Source: an uncultured Flavobacteriaceae bacterium (GTDB lineage: Bacteria > Bacteroidota > Bacteroidia > Flavobacteriales > Flavobacteriaceae). From it: a DNA stretch of 64,000 nucleotides. Location of the stretch: the NCBI GenBank assembly GCA_947494715.1, contig CANLWG010000022.1, positions 1-64,000 of the forward strand, given 5' to 3'. This document shows, piece after piece, positions 1 to 8,354 of the stretch. The notes below the pieces were generated by a model. That model was not told the origin of the DNA. It made no database searches and saw nothing but the letters and a program-made list of their open reading frames with translations. The translations under genes were made by a program, and so were the position numbers. Position 1 is the first letter of the stretch; each line of letters opens with the position of its first letter.

Positions 1-80
1 TTGCATACCATAAGTTACCTATTTCCGAACGCTTATGAAAGCGAGAGTTGATGTAAATCAGAGTTGTGCAACGGCCAGGC
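1..80 (-). mobile_element. End of an IS1182-family insertion sequence (mostly outside window)
   Basis: Reverse-strand ATG at 6-4 followed by CAA would be the first two codons (Met-Gln) of a transposase lying beyond the left edge. The 80 bases align along their whole length with 19907-19986, which is the start codon, 5' leader and terminal repeat of the truncated IS1182-type transposase further right; both begin ttgcatacc and both contain tgcaac-gcca near the outer end (24 of 30 matches for 50-79 against 19957-19986). The two are related but not identical copies. Only the outer end is visible, so the family call rests on this alignment. Confidence 0.65.
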
Positions 81-112
81 CCGTTTTAAGGGATTAATAA
101 TTTAACGTATTA

Positions 113-147
113 TTGTATTTAAGCAAATGCTAAAATACATATCTTTG
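113..147 (+). promoter_or_regulatory. Promoter and ArsR-type operator of the mer-like operon
   Basis: A perfect Bacteroidota -7 box, TATCTTTG, lies at 140-147, with a TTG at 113-115 as a possible -33 element. The start codon of the ArsR gene at 152 is only 5 bases after the -7 box, so the transcript is probably leaderless or nearly so. Between the two elements, 115-138 is an imperfect inverted repeat (10 of 12 arm positions match, centre 126/127), the usual form of an ArsR/SmtB operator. A repressor bound there would block polymerase. Autoregulation is inferred. Confidence 0.6.
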
Positions 148-151
148 TTTT

Positions 152-520
152 ATGGGAAAACAGATATGTATAAGATTGGAAGCAGATGCAAAACAGATAA
201 TGGACTGTAGGTCCTCAATTAAGGAGTTGGATAGTTCATTAAGTTTTATTTCCGAAGTTCTAAACTTGGCAGGTAATAAGGTGCGGCTTCAAATTCTCTT
301 TTTGTTAGAAAGAGAGGAAAGACTATGTGTTTGTGATTTGAGCGATGTCCTGCAAATGAACGTATCCGCAATTTCACAACATCTAAGAAAACTAAAGGAT
401 AGGGATTTGATCTACGCCACGAAAGAGGCGCAAACCATCTTTTATGCGCTAAACAAAGATAAGATGACGATCTTAAGTCCAATCCTTAACTTATTGGAAA
501 ACGAAAATATAGCGGTATGA
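152..520 (+). CDS. ArsR/SmtB-family metal-sensing repressor
   Basis: Winged-helix repressor of 122 residues, normal length for the family. The dimer/HTH core covers about residues 35-95. The metal-sensing motif is LCVCDL, with C59 and C61 at the start of the recognition region, as in ArsR-type thiol sensors; C6 and C19 near the N-terminus could be additional ligands. It is first in a four-gene operon and its stop overlaps the next start by 4 bases (ATGA at 517-520), so the repressor is translationally coupled to the transporter. Neighbouring MerT-MerP points to Hg(II) or another soft thiophilic metal as inducer; the exact ion cannot be read from sequence. Confidence 0.88.
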   Translation: MGKQICIRLEADAKQIMDCRSSIKELDSSLSFISEVLNLAGNKVRLQILFLLEREERLCVCDLSDVLQMNVSAISQHLRKLKDRDLIYATKEAQTIFYALNKDKMTILSPILNLLENENIAV

Positions 521-1113
521 TCGGGAATAGCAAGTTGATAGGCACTTCGGTTCTGACAGCTTTGGCGGCGTCCATATGTTGCATAACACCAGTGCTTGCA
601 GTACTGGCAGGAACAACGGGTTTGGCCTCTACCTTTTCATGGATAGCACCTTTTAGACCGTATTTGATCGGCTTCACTATTTTGGTCCTGGCCTTTGCCT
701 GGTACCAAAAATTCAAGCCCAAAAGCAAAGCGGAAATTGATTGCGAATGCGAAGACGACAAACCTAAGTTCATCAACTCAAAGAGTCTTTTGTTTTTGGT
801 AACGCTATTTTCCGTAGTGATGTTGGCCTTTCCCCATTACTCCCATATTTTTTATTCCAATACCGATATCAATAGGGAAGTCGTGTATGTGGAGCAATCG
901 AATGTTAAGGAAATCAAGGTAACCATTGAAGGGATGACCTGTACAGGTTGCGAAGCACACATCGAAAGTGAAGTAAACAAGCTCGATGGAGTACTCAACG
1001 TCGATGCGGATTACAAAGCGGCAAATACGGTCATAAAATACAATGAAACCAAGGTTGACGTTCAAAAAATCGAAACTGCCATATTAAGCACCGGGTACAA
1101 AATAATCAAGTAA
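517..1113 (+). CDS. merTP: MerT-MerP fusion, mercuric ion transport protein
   Basis: 198-residue inner-membrane protein combining a MerT-like membrane part with a C-terminal MerP-like HMA domain. MerT hallmark is the vicinal pair C21-C22 in the first membrane helix (SICCITP); further helices lie at about 47-63 and 88-107, and a CEC motif (C76, C78) sits in the loop between them. The HMA domain spans about 131-198 with GMTCTGC (C142, C145). In mer systems this delivers Hg(II) to cytoplasmic MerA, but no merA is present in the window, so the imported ion's fate is unclear. The stop overlaps the next start by one base. Confidence 0.9.
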   Translation: MIGNSKLIGTSVLTALAASICCITPVLAVLAGTTGLASTFSWIAPFRPYLIGFTILVLAFAWYQKFKPKSKAEIDCECEDDKPKFINSKSLLFLVTLFSVVMLAFPHYSHIFYSNTDINREVVYVEQSNVKEIKVTIEGMTCTGCEAHIESEVNKLDGVLNVDADYKAANTVIKYNETKVDVQKIETAILSTGYKIIK

Positions 1114-1319
1114 TGGATATACAGTTGGAATCTACGATCACCTGCCCGGAGTGTGGACACAAAGCAAAAGAGGAGATGCCGACTACGGCATGCCAATTCT
1201 TTTATGAGTGTGAAAACTGTAAGACCCTGATGAAGCCAAGAGAAGGTGATTGCTGTGTATTTTGCTCCTATGGAACAGTCGCCTGCCCGCCAATTCAAGA
1301 AAACAAAAGTTGCTGTTGA
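1113..1319 (+). CDS. GDCCVxC-domain small Cys-rich protein
   Basis: 68-residue protein with 11 cysteines: C11/C14 and C33/C36 form two CxxC pairs resembling a zinc ribbon, then GDCCVFC (C47, C48, C51), C58 in a CPPIQ tail motif and a terminal CC. This is the GDCCVxC family seen beside merTP in Bacteroidota; in some members one Cys of the motif is selenocysteine, here it is an ordinary TGC/TGT codon. The biochemical role is not established; a thiol metal chaperone or Hg buffer for MerTP is a reasonable inference from position. It starts on the last base of merTP and is followed after 5 bases by the CDF gene. Confidence 0.8.
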   Translation: MDIQLESTITCPECGHKAKEEMPTTACQFFYECENCKTLMKPREGDCCVFCSYGTVACPPIQENKSCC

Positions 1320-1324
1320 CCATC

Positions 1325-2119
1325 ATGCAGAAGACAGTATTCAAAATCCCAAAAATGGACTGTCCGTCAGAGGAAAACCTGATCCGAATGAAACTCGACG
1401 GAATTTCAAGTATTGCGAATCTAGACTTTGACATTCCCAATCGAAAACTGACCGTATTTCATAACGGAGAAATTGACCACATTGAAAAATCCATCTTAGA
1501 ACTGAATTTGGGAGGGCATAAACAAATAACCGAACAAGCTGAACAAATCAAATTTGAGGATGGTTCCGATCAGAAACAGCTTCTTTGGACAGTCCTCGCC
1601 ATCAATTTTACTTTCTTCCTAATTGAAATCACAACAGGACTGATTTCAAAATCAATGGGATTGGTCGCGGACAGTTTGGATATGCTTGCGGATTCTTTCG
1701 TTTATGGGCTTAGCCTCTTTGCGGTTGGCGGAAGTTTGACCAAAAAAAAACGAGTTGCCAAACTGGCGGGATATTTCCAGATAACACTTGCGGTAATCGG
1801 ATTTATGGAAGTTTTAAGACGTTTCTTCGTTGAGGGGAAGCTTCCCGATTTCTCAACAATGATCATCGTTTCGATTTTTGCGCTTACCGCTAACGGAATT
1901 TGTTTGTACATACTCCAAAAATCAAAGAGCAAAGAAGAGGCCCATATGAAAGCAAGTATGATTTTCACATCGAATGATGTGATAATTAATTTAGGGGTTA
2001 TTGCAGCAGGCTTATTGGTTTTTTGGTCAAAATCCGGTGTACCGGACTTGATAATCGGAGCAATAGTCTTTTTGTTGGTAGTGCAAGGTGCATTTCGAAT
2101 ATTGAAATTGGGCAAGTGA
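1325..2119 (+). CDS. Cation diffusion facilitator transporter with N-terminal HMA-like domain
   Basis: Inner-membrane cation exporter of 264 residues. ATG 1325 is chosen over an upstream in-frame start inside the previous gene because the predicted protein then begins with a compact ferredoxin-like domain carrying MDCPSEE, a CxxE-type metal site. The transport part begins near residue 75 and contains the CDF signature DSLDMLADS in the second helix (acidic metal site), with about six helices in all. The cytoplasmic C-terminal domain of many CDFs is absent. It closes the ArsR-merTP-GDCCVxC operon and ends tail-to-tail with the copper operon. The ion may be Zn, Cd or Hg; not resolvable. Confidence 0.82.
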   Translation: MQKTVFKIPKMDCPSEENLIRMKLDGISSIANLDFDIPNRKLTVFHNGEIDHIEKSILELNLGGHKQITEQAEQIKFEDGSDQKQLLWTVLAINFTFFLIEITTGLISKSMGLVADSLDMLADSFVYGLSLFAVGGSLTKKKRVAKLAGYFQITLAVIGFMEVLRRFFVEGKLPDFSTMIIVSIFALTANGICLYILQKSKSKEEAHMKASMIFTSNDVIINLGVIAAGLLVFWSKSGVPDLIIGAIVFLLVVQGAFRILKLGK

Positions 2120-2185
2120 GAGGAAGACACTTACCACAACCTGCCCCACAATTCTTATATGATTTTTTACGGACAACCATAGAAA

Positions 2186-3466
2186 CTATTTCATCCCCTC
2201 GTGCCCTTCATGGCCGGTCATCGATTTTCCACCTTCTGAGTTCATCATGGATTTTTTCCCCTTTAATTGTGCCGCGGCATCTACGGTAAAAGCGCCATTG
2301 GTAACGATTTCATCTCCATACTGCAAGCCTGCAAGAACGATATATCCACCGTTAACAGCATCCCCAACGGTAATTTCGCGCATCTCAAAAACAGGATTGT
2401 TGGGGTCGGTCTTGATATATACCACCGAGCGTTTCCCTGTCCATAACACGGCACTTTCAGGGATGACCAGAGTATCGTCTCTTTTATCTGATGCCAGGGC
2501 CAAAGAACCTGCTACGAACATTCCCGGTTTTAACTGACCATTTGGATTATTCAAGACAGTGCGAACTTCAATAGTTCTTGTGGACGAATTCAATACAGGA
2601 TCTATAAAGGAAATCTTGGCCTTGAATTTTTTGTCGGGATAGGATTTGGCAACGATGTCGATATGCTGACCTTCCTTGAGAAGTGAGACCTGATTTTCGT
2701 AGGCATCAAAAATCGCCCATACCGTTCCCAGATCTGCTATTTTGAATAGGGGCGAACCTTTTTTTACATAGTCCCCCGTCTCGACCATGATTTTTGATAC
2801 TGTGCCGGAAACATTGGCATATACGGGAAAGTTTTCCTTTACCTGACCCGAGGCCTCGATTTGCGCTATCTGTTTTTCCGATAGTTTCCAAAGCTTCAAT
2901 TTATTGCGCACCGCTTTATACAGTTCGGGCTGCGATTCCTTCAGACCGGCAGCGGTAATCAGTTCCTGTTGTGCCGAGACCAGTTCAGGGGAATAAAGCG
3001 TAGCAAGTCGTTGTCCATTTCTAACTTCCTCGCCCTCAAAATTCACGAACAGTTTTTCAATGCGACCATCAAAATAGGAGGCTTGTGTCGCCACCGCTTT
3101 TTCATTTTCCCCGATAGTTCCCGAAAGGTTAAGGGTATTATCCGCCAAGCCTCCCGATTCTACTTTGGTCGTTCGAATATCGGCCAATGCCATTGCATTC
3201 TTGGTCATTTTGAACTGTCCCATATCCATGCCTTCATCGGTTGATTCGGCAGGAATCAAGTCCATACCACAGATTGGACAGTCTCCTGGCTCCGGTTGCA
3301 TTATCTGGGGATGCATCGAGCAGGTCCATATTTGGTTTTCTGACCCTGGGGTATGGTCATGTGTAGTTACTTCCATCTTGTTGGAAGTGGAACGTCCGAA
3401 AAGTAGGTAACCTACCCCCAATCCTATAATAGCAGCAATTCCGATATAAATTATGCGCTGTTTCAT
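2186..3466 (-). CDS. cusB: RND efflux periplasmic adaptor (CusB type) with heavy-metal-binding domain
   Basis: 426-residue membrane-fusion protein linking CusA to the TolC-type outer-membrane channel. An N-terminal membrane anchor (about 5-23) is followed by a short metal-binding zinc-ribbon-like domain at 48-72 (TCSMHPQ ... DCPICGMDL), then the CusB barrel-sandwich/lipoyl domain, alpha-hairpin and beta-barrel. The C-terminus is His/Met rich (HEGHEGMK), consistent with Cu(I)/Ag(I) handling. It is the last gene of the leftward copper operon and overlaps the PepSY gene by 4 bases. Adaptors usually sit next to CusA; here it is separated from CusA/CusC by five genes including copA. Confidence 0.9.
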   Translation of the reverse strand: MKQRIIYIGIAAIIGLGVGYLLFGRSTSNKMEVTTHDHTPGSENQIWTCSMHPQIMQPEPGDCPICGMDLIPAESTDEGMDMGQFKMTKNAMALADIRTTKVESGGLADNTLNLSGTIGENEKAVATQASYFDGRIEKLFVNFEGEEVRNGQRLATLYSPELVSAQQELITAAGLKESQPELYKAVRNKLKLWKLSEKQIAQIEASGQVKENFPVYANVSGTVSKIMVETGDYVKKGSPLFKIADLGTVWAIFDAYENQVSLLKEGQHIDIVAKSYPDKKFKAKISFIDPVLNSSTRTIEVRTVLNNPNGQLKPGMFVAGSLALASDKRDDTLVIPESAVLWTGKRSVVYIKTDPNNPVFEMREITVGDAVNGGYIVLAGLQYGDEIVTNGAFTVDAAAQLKGKKSMMNSEGGKSMTGHEGHEGMK

Positions 3467-4179
3467 CTCTTTGTTTTTAATCGTTTTTTCAGTTTAACAA
3501 TTGTGGGCGAACTGATATACCATAATACAAATCCACTTAAAACGGTAATCAATCCCATTAGGGAAAAAGCCCTGAGCAAGGTGGTATTAAAATCGTCCCG
3601 GTCCTCATAATCCATGGTATGGGTCATCCACAGAAAATCAAAAATGCGCCAATCTCTATGACGAACCGTTTGGAATTTTCCATCGATTGCAGAAACGTAG
3701 GCCTTCAAGTTATCAGCTCCCTGATATGAAATAACATAGGCAGGTAACAGTTTTTCCCGATATTCATGGTGTTTATCCACGTCTTCAATAAGCTTCACAG
3801 CGGCCACTTCGAGACCATCTTTCATGTAATTGTCGGCAACGGATAAGGCTTCCTCTTGGTTTATGGAAGATTTCACCTTACCGTCCAATGCATTGTACAA
3901 CTGGTTTTTGTTAACCCAGTAATATGGTGCCCCATTGAGGTCCCTGATTTCAATTGACCGTATTCCTTCCGGGATATTCAATTGAGATGGTGAAATTAAT
4001 CCCGAAAATCCTTGAGTCTCATATTCCATGTTTTTAAAATGATCGCCATGAATATCATCAATGTCCGTCCAGCTGAAATACAATCCGCTAACGGTCCACA
4101 TCAAGAACTGAATGCCCAGGAAAATACCAAGGTATCTATGGGATCTTCTTATCCATTTTGCTGTTTTTTTCTTTACCAT
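3463..4179 (-). CDS. PepSY-domain membrane protein
   Basis: 238-residue protein of the PepSY-associated membrane family. An N-terminal helix (about 17-33, IFLGIQFLMWTVSGLYFSW) is followed by a periplasmic PepSY-like region of about 35-200 and a C-terminal helix at about 205-225. The family is frequent in copper and iron operons of Bacteroidota, possibly acting in redox or folding control; the exact function is unknown. Start overlaps the copA stop by one base (TGATG) and its stop overlaps cusB by four, so it is coupled to both. Confidence 0.75.
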   Translation of the reverse strand: MVKKKTAKWIRRSHRYLGIFLGIQFLMWTVSGLYFSWTDIDDIHGDHFKNMEYETQGFSGLISPSQLNIPEGIRSIEIRDLNGAPYYWVNKNQLYNALDGKVKSSINQEEALSVADNYMKDGLEVAAVKLIEDVDKHHEYREKLLPAYVISYQGADNLKAYVSAIDGKFQTVRHRDWRIFDFLWMTHTMDYEDRDDFNTTLLRAFSLMGLITVLSGFVLWYISSPTIVKLKKRLKTKR

Positions 4180-6911
4180 CAGCTGTCAATTTTGGTGGAA
4201 CGCAGTCTTAGTGCATTGGCAATAACGGAAACCGAGCTAAAACTCATTGCCAAGGCCGCAATCATGGGCGATAGCAGTATTCCGAAAAAGGGATACAGCA
4301 CACCAGCGGCTATCGGTACGCCCAAGGTGTTATAAATGAGGGCGAAAAAAAGGTTTTGCTTGATGTTCCTCATTACGGCATCGCTCAGGTTCCGCGCCTT
4401 TACGATACCATGCAGATCACCTTTTACTAAGGTAATTGCCGCGCTTTCAATGGCCACATCGGTTCCCGTTCCCATCGCAATGCCGACATCGCTTTTTGCC
4501 AGGGAGGGGGCATCGTTGATGCCGTCACCGGCCATTGCCACTACCTTGCCTTTTTGCTGAAGCCCTTCCACTTCCTTGAGCTTGTCTTCCGGTAACATCC
4601 CTGCCTTGAAATCGGCGAGGTTCAATTCTCCCGCTACGGTCTGGGCAGTATTGTGGTTATCGCCCGTGAGCATGACCACATCGATGCTTTTTTCCTGAAG
4701 CTCCTTGATGGCCCTGGCGCTTGTTTCCTTAATCTTGTCCCCGATGACCACATAGCCCGATACCTTACCATCGACGGCGAGATAGGAAACCGTTTTTCCC
4801 TGCTTTTGAAAGGTCTCGGCCACATCCTGCATTTCGGATGATATGATCGCCTTGGCATGTTCCATCATCTTGGGATTGCCCAACTCCAATTTTTTGCCGT
4901 TGGCCTCTCCTTCCACACCCTTTCCGGTTACCGCACTGAACCCATCGACCTTAAAGGTTTCGGTATTCTGTTCCTTGCCATAACGGACCGTGGCCTCAGC
5001 CAAGGGATGCTCGCTATTGCTGTTCAATGAAACGATATATTGCAATATCGCCGCCTCGCTGAAGTCTTTGCCGAACGCACCTATTTTCTCCACGGTGGGC
5101 TTCCCCTCTGTAATCGTTCCCGTTTTGTCCACAATGAGGGTATCCACTTTGGCCATCTTTTCCAAGGCCTCGGCATTCTTGATGAGTACACCGTTCTGCG
5201 CGCCCTTTCCCACGCCGACCATCACGGACATCGGGGTTGCCAATCCCAGGGCACAGGGACAGGCAATAATGAGTACGGCAATGGCATTGACCAAGGCAAA
5301 CACATAGGCCGGTTCGGGCCCCCAAATGGCCCAAACAATAAAAGTGATGATCGAAATGACGACCACGACCGGGACGAAATATCCCGAAACGGTATCGGCC
5401 AGGTTTTGAATGGGCGCACGGCTACGGCTGGCATCGTTCACCATATGGATGATTTGGGAAAGCAGGGTATCGGAACCGACCTTTTCCGCCTTCATCAGAA
5501 AGGTCTGGTTGCCATTGATGGTACCGCTACTTATTTTATCGTCTACTGATTTGTTCACGGGAATGGGTTCCCCCGTGATCATCGATTCATACACGGAAGT
5601 GTCCCCCTCGGTAATTACGCCATCAACGGGGATCTTGTCCCCTGGTTTTACCTTTAGTATATCGCCAAGCTCGATTTTATCGATGCTCGTTTCCACTTCC
5701 TCGCCATCGACAATTTTAACGGCCTTGTTCGGGGCGAGTTTGAGCAGTTCCTTGACTGCCGAATTGGTCTTGCTATGGGCGCGGGCTTCCAACAGTTGCC
5801 CCAACAGTACCAAGGTCAAGATGACCGTTGCGGCCTCAAAATAAACGTGTACCGCCCCCAATCCCGTCTTGAACTCGGAAGGAAAAATATCGGGAACGAG
5901 CATCCCGACCACACTGAAGAGCCAGGCTACCCCGGCACCGATACCGATAAGCGTGAACATATTCAGGTTCCACGTTTTTATACTCTTATAGGCCCGTTCA
6001 AAGAACATCCAGGTGGCATGGAACACCACCGGAACGGACAACACGAACTGGATCCAGTTCCAATACTTCTGTTCCATCAAATCATACAGCGGATTATCGG
6101 GAATCATCTCGCTCATGGCGATCAGAAAAATCGGCAATGTGAACGCCACTGCGATCCAGAATTTTTTAAATAGCTTCCGGTATGTCTTTTCCTCCGCCGA
6201 AAGGTCGGGTTCCATCGGTACGAGATCCATTCCACAAATAGGACAGCTTCCCGGCCCTTCCCTTACGACTTCGGGATGCATTGGACAGGTCCATTGCCCT
6301 GAGGCCGTAATGGACAAATTTTGCTCCTCCACCAGATCCATCCCGCACACTGGGCAATCGCCCGGCTCTTCGTAGGTCCTGTCCCCCTCGCAGTGCATCG
6401 GACAGTAGAATACACCCGTTCCCTTACCTTTCGGTTCGGGCTCCTTTTTTTCATTTGCTTGATGATGGTGTTCCCCTGGCATATGGATGGTATAGTTGCC
6501 GCCCCCTTTTTCAAGCGCATCCGCAAACGTTTCGATAGGGATATGCCTTTCCATTTCAATGGTCGCTTCCGCTTTTTTGAGGTCTACGGATGTATGGATG
6601 ACCCCCTCGACAGCATTCAGTGTTTTTTCGACGTGGTTCCGGCATCCGTTGCAGGTCATGCCACGGATGAGATAGGTATGACTCATTTTATCCCCTTGAG
6701 TGGCAGAATGTATATGATACTTGGTGTTTTTTTCCTGTACCACTTTTTCAAAAGTGTCCAATGAAATATGATTTTCCATTTCAATAATTGCCGTTGAGGA
6801 CGATAGGTCGATTTGTACATGGGTAACCCCTTGGACACTGGACAATGCTGTTCTTACATTTCTCAGACAACCTTTACAGGTCATTCCCTCAATTTGATAT
6901 GTATGTTTCAT
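4179..6911 (-). CDS. copA: Copper-exporting P1B-type ATPase
   Basis: 910-residue Cu(I)/Ag(I) exporting ATPase. Two N-terminal HMA domains carry GMTCKGC (C12, C15) and GMTCNGC (C87, C90); a His-rich linker follows (148-150), then two heavy-metal-binding zinc-ribbon-like domains at about 169-193 and 208-232 (CPMHC..., CPMHPE..., each ending CGMDL). The catalytic core has eight membrane helices, the CPC metal motif in CPCALGLATP, the phosphorylation motif DKTGT, TGD and GDGIND, all intact. Length exceeds a standard CopA because of the four metal-binding modules. It is transcribed after the AraC-type regulator and before the PepSY and CusB genes, and would feed periplasmic CusBCA. Confidence 0.95.
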   Translation of the reverse strand: MKHTYQIEGMTCKGCLRNVRTALSSVQGVTHVQIDLSSSTAIIEMENHISLDTFEKVVQEKNTKYHIHSATQGDKMSHTYLIRGMTCNGCRNHVEKTLNAVEGVIHTSVDLKKAEATIEMERHIPIETFADALEKGGGNYTIHMPGEHHHQANEKKEPEPKGKGTGVFYCPMHCEGDRTYEEPGDCPVCGMDLVEEQNLSITASGQWTCPMHPEVVREGPGSCPICGMDLVPMEPDLSAEEKTYRKLFKKFWIAVAFTLPIFLIAMSEMIPDNPLYDLMEQKYWNWIQFVLSVPVVFHATWMFFERAYKSIKTWNLNMFTLIGIGAGVAWLFSVVGMLVPDIFPSEFKTGLGAVHVYFEAATVILTLVLLGQLLEARAHSKTNSAVKELLKLAPNKAVKIVDGEEVETSIDKIELGDILKVKPGDKIPVDGVITEGDTSVYESMITGEPIPVNKSVDDKISSGTINGNQTFLMKAEKVGSDTLLSQIIHMVNDASRSRAPIQNLADTVSGYFVPVVVVISIITFIVWAIWGPEPAYVFALVNAIAVLIIACPCALGLATPMSVMVGVGKGAQNGVLIKNAEALEKMAKVDTLIVDKTGTITEGKPTVEKIGAFGKDFSEAAILQYIVSLNSNSEHPLAEATVRYGKEQNTETFKVDGFSAVTGKGVEGEANGKKLELGNPKMMEHAKAIISSEMQDVAETFQKQGKTVSYLAVDGKVSGYVVIGDKIKETSARAIKELQEKSIDVVMLTGDNHNTAQTVAGELNLADFKAGMLPEDKLKEVEGLQQKGKVVAMAGDGINDAPSLAKSDVGIAMGTGTDVAIESAAITLVKGDLHGIVKARNLSDAVMRNIKQNLFFALIYNTLGVPIAAGVLYPFFGILLSPMIAALAMSFSSVSVIANALRLRSTKIDS

Positions 6912-6988
6912 TTTAATGACTATTTAATGTTCAACGGCACAAAATATGCATCGACAGGTTCATGGACTTTAATAATTTGGGGTAAAGC

Positions 6989-7546
6989 TTATACAATTTT
7001 GTCCAATGGTCTCCGGTTCCAATGCCGTAGTTTTCGATAGTCGCCCATCGACATTCCCGTAATCGTTTTAAACTGTTTTGCCAAATGGCTACTGCTGCTA
7101 TAATCCAGCTCGTAGGCTATCTCGGAAAAGGTCCTGTCCTCCATCTGGATCAACTCTTTTGCCCTCTCGATCTTCAACCGGATAAAATACTTCTCTATGG
7201 TAATGCCCTGATGCTTTCGGAACACCCTGCTTATCATGGAATATTCCCTGTTCAACTGCCTTGCCAGAAACCCGGATAGGTTGGCATTCATGGAACTGTT
7301 GGTCCTCAATTTCTCCAATAGGGATCTTTTGACATGTTCCACTGTCATGGCGTCCCTATCCCCGATCAATTCAAAACCGTGGTCCGTTAAGATTTCCTCG
7401 ATGCTCTTTAATCGGTTTTCACAACCTTCTGAAAATCGGATTTCCCCCAACCTGATCTCTTTCACTGGAATGCCCGCATTTGAAAATTCGTTCTTCAAAA
7501 CGCTCCTGCAACGGTCGCAGACCATATTTTTTACCATGAGCTTCAT
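6989..7546 (-). CDS. AraC-family regulator with N-terminal CxxC metal-binding-like domain
   Basis: 185 residues. The first about 75 residues resemble a small HMA-type fold starting MKLMVKNMVCDRC (C10, C13), and the C-terminal about 100 residues are a complete AraC/XylS double HTH (IERAKELIQMEDRTFSEIAYELDY...SSHLAKQFK). The N-terminal module is likely the metal sensor, so this is a candidate copper-responsive activator made by joining a chaperone-like domain to an AraC HTH. It overlaps the preceding gene by 4 bases (ATGA at 7543-7546) and is 77 bases upstream of copA. Metal binding is inferred from the CxxC and context only. Confidence 0.8.
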   Translation of the reverse strand: MKLMVKNMVCDRCRSVLKNEFSNAGIPVKEIRLGEIRFSEGCENRLKSIEEILTDHGFELIGDRDAMTVEHVKRSLLEKLRTNSSMNANLSGFLARQLNREYSMISRVFRKHQGITIEKYFIRLKIERAKELIQMEDRTFSEIAYELDYSSSSHLAKQFKTITGMSMGDYRKLRHWNRRPLDKIV

Positions 7547-8271
7547 AATCCCTGAAGCTTTAACGTCATTTTGTTTCCCAACACCAGCTTATCCACGTGG
7601 CCCGCTAAAGAGCCGTCCCGTGTTTTGAAGTGCATGTGCATTTGGGTCGTGTGATGGGTAAATACCCCTTTGTGCAAGGCCGAATAAAATCCCAGGACAT
7701 CTACCAATGTGGTATCCAAATTTCCACTCGCACCCGCTTCCCTATGCTTTTGATGATTGTGCACGGTATCATTTTCGGGCCAATCGATCACATGCCATTC
7801 CAAACGTTCCAATTCTCCTTCAACTAGAAAGGGAAACGGCTTTTCCGTATCCAATCCATATATTTTGGCAGTTTCAAATACAAACATTTCCAAATCGTCC
7901 ATAGTGGAAATGGAAGGTGGAACCGGATATACTTCCCAATCATCGACCTGGGCATATACCAACAAGGCGGCCTGAACCTCGAACGAGTTTGACACCTTAA
8001 TGTTCCCATTGTCCTTGCGACTTATAAAAGCTTCCCCTTCGAATACCTGAATCTCTCCCTTCAAGTCCTTTTCAGCGCCCAGGGCATAGAGATTTTTCTT
8101 TTGGGAAAGGGTATCCAGACTTATGGTAGCCTCCAGATCACCGGACATGATCGTGTTCAGCGCTCCGGTGTACCTTACCCCGATATTCGGATCCGGTCCA
8201 CAGGATACTGCGAGTAGCATGGTCAATACCAGAACGAACGGGCTCCTAATTTTTTGCATATATACTCTCAT
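7543..8271 (-). CDS. Acetolactate-decarboxylase-like lipoprotein
   Basis: 242 residues; ATG at 8259 is an alternative start. A lipoprotein signal peptide ends LLAVSC with C24 as the lipid-modified Cys. The rest resembles the alpha-acetolactate decarboxylase (AlsD/BudA) fold: the C-terminal segment has H212-x-H214 and H225, the same spacing as the zinc ligands H194, H196, H207 of the Brevibacillus enzyme. A lipid-anchored periplasmic location inside a copper operon makes butanediol metabolism unlikely; the metal-binding fold may have been reused. Extra His/Met (HNHQKH, HHTTQMHMH) support metal contact. The enzymatic role is not demonstrated. Confidence 0.65.
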   Translation of the reverse strand: MRVYMQKIRSPFVLVLTMLLAVSCGPDPNIGVRYTGALNTIMSGDLEATISLDTLSQKKNLYALGAEKDLKGEIQVFEGEAFISRKDNGNIKVSNSFEVQAALLVYAQVDDWEVYPVPPSISTMDDLEMFVFETAKIYGLDTEKPFPFLVEGELERLEWHVIDWPENDTVHNHQKHREAGASGNLDTTLVDVLGFYSALHKGVFTHHTTQMHMHFKTRDGSLAGHVDKLVLGNKMTLKLQGL

Positions 8272-8354
8272 CCATTTGTCTTTTTATGCCCATTAAGGGA
8301 AGGGCTAAACACTGACCATTGACTATAATTTCCCTTTCCCAAAACAGGACTTTC

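Noticed and set aside
5410-6173. Plus-strand frames opposite copA
   Set aside because: Complement of intact CopA membrane and metal domains; no independent coding evidence.
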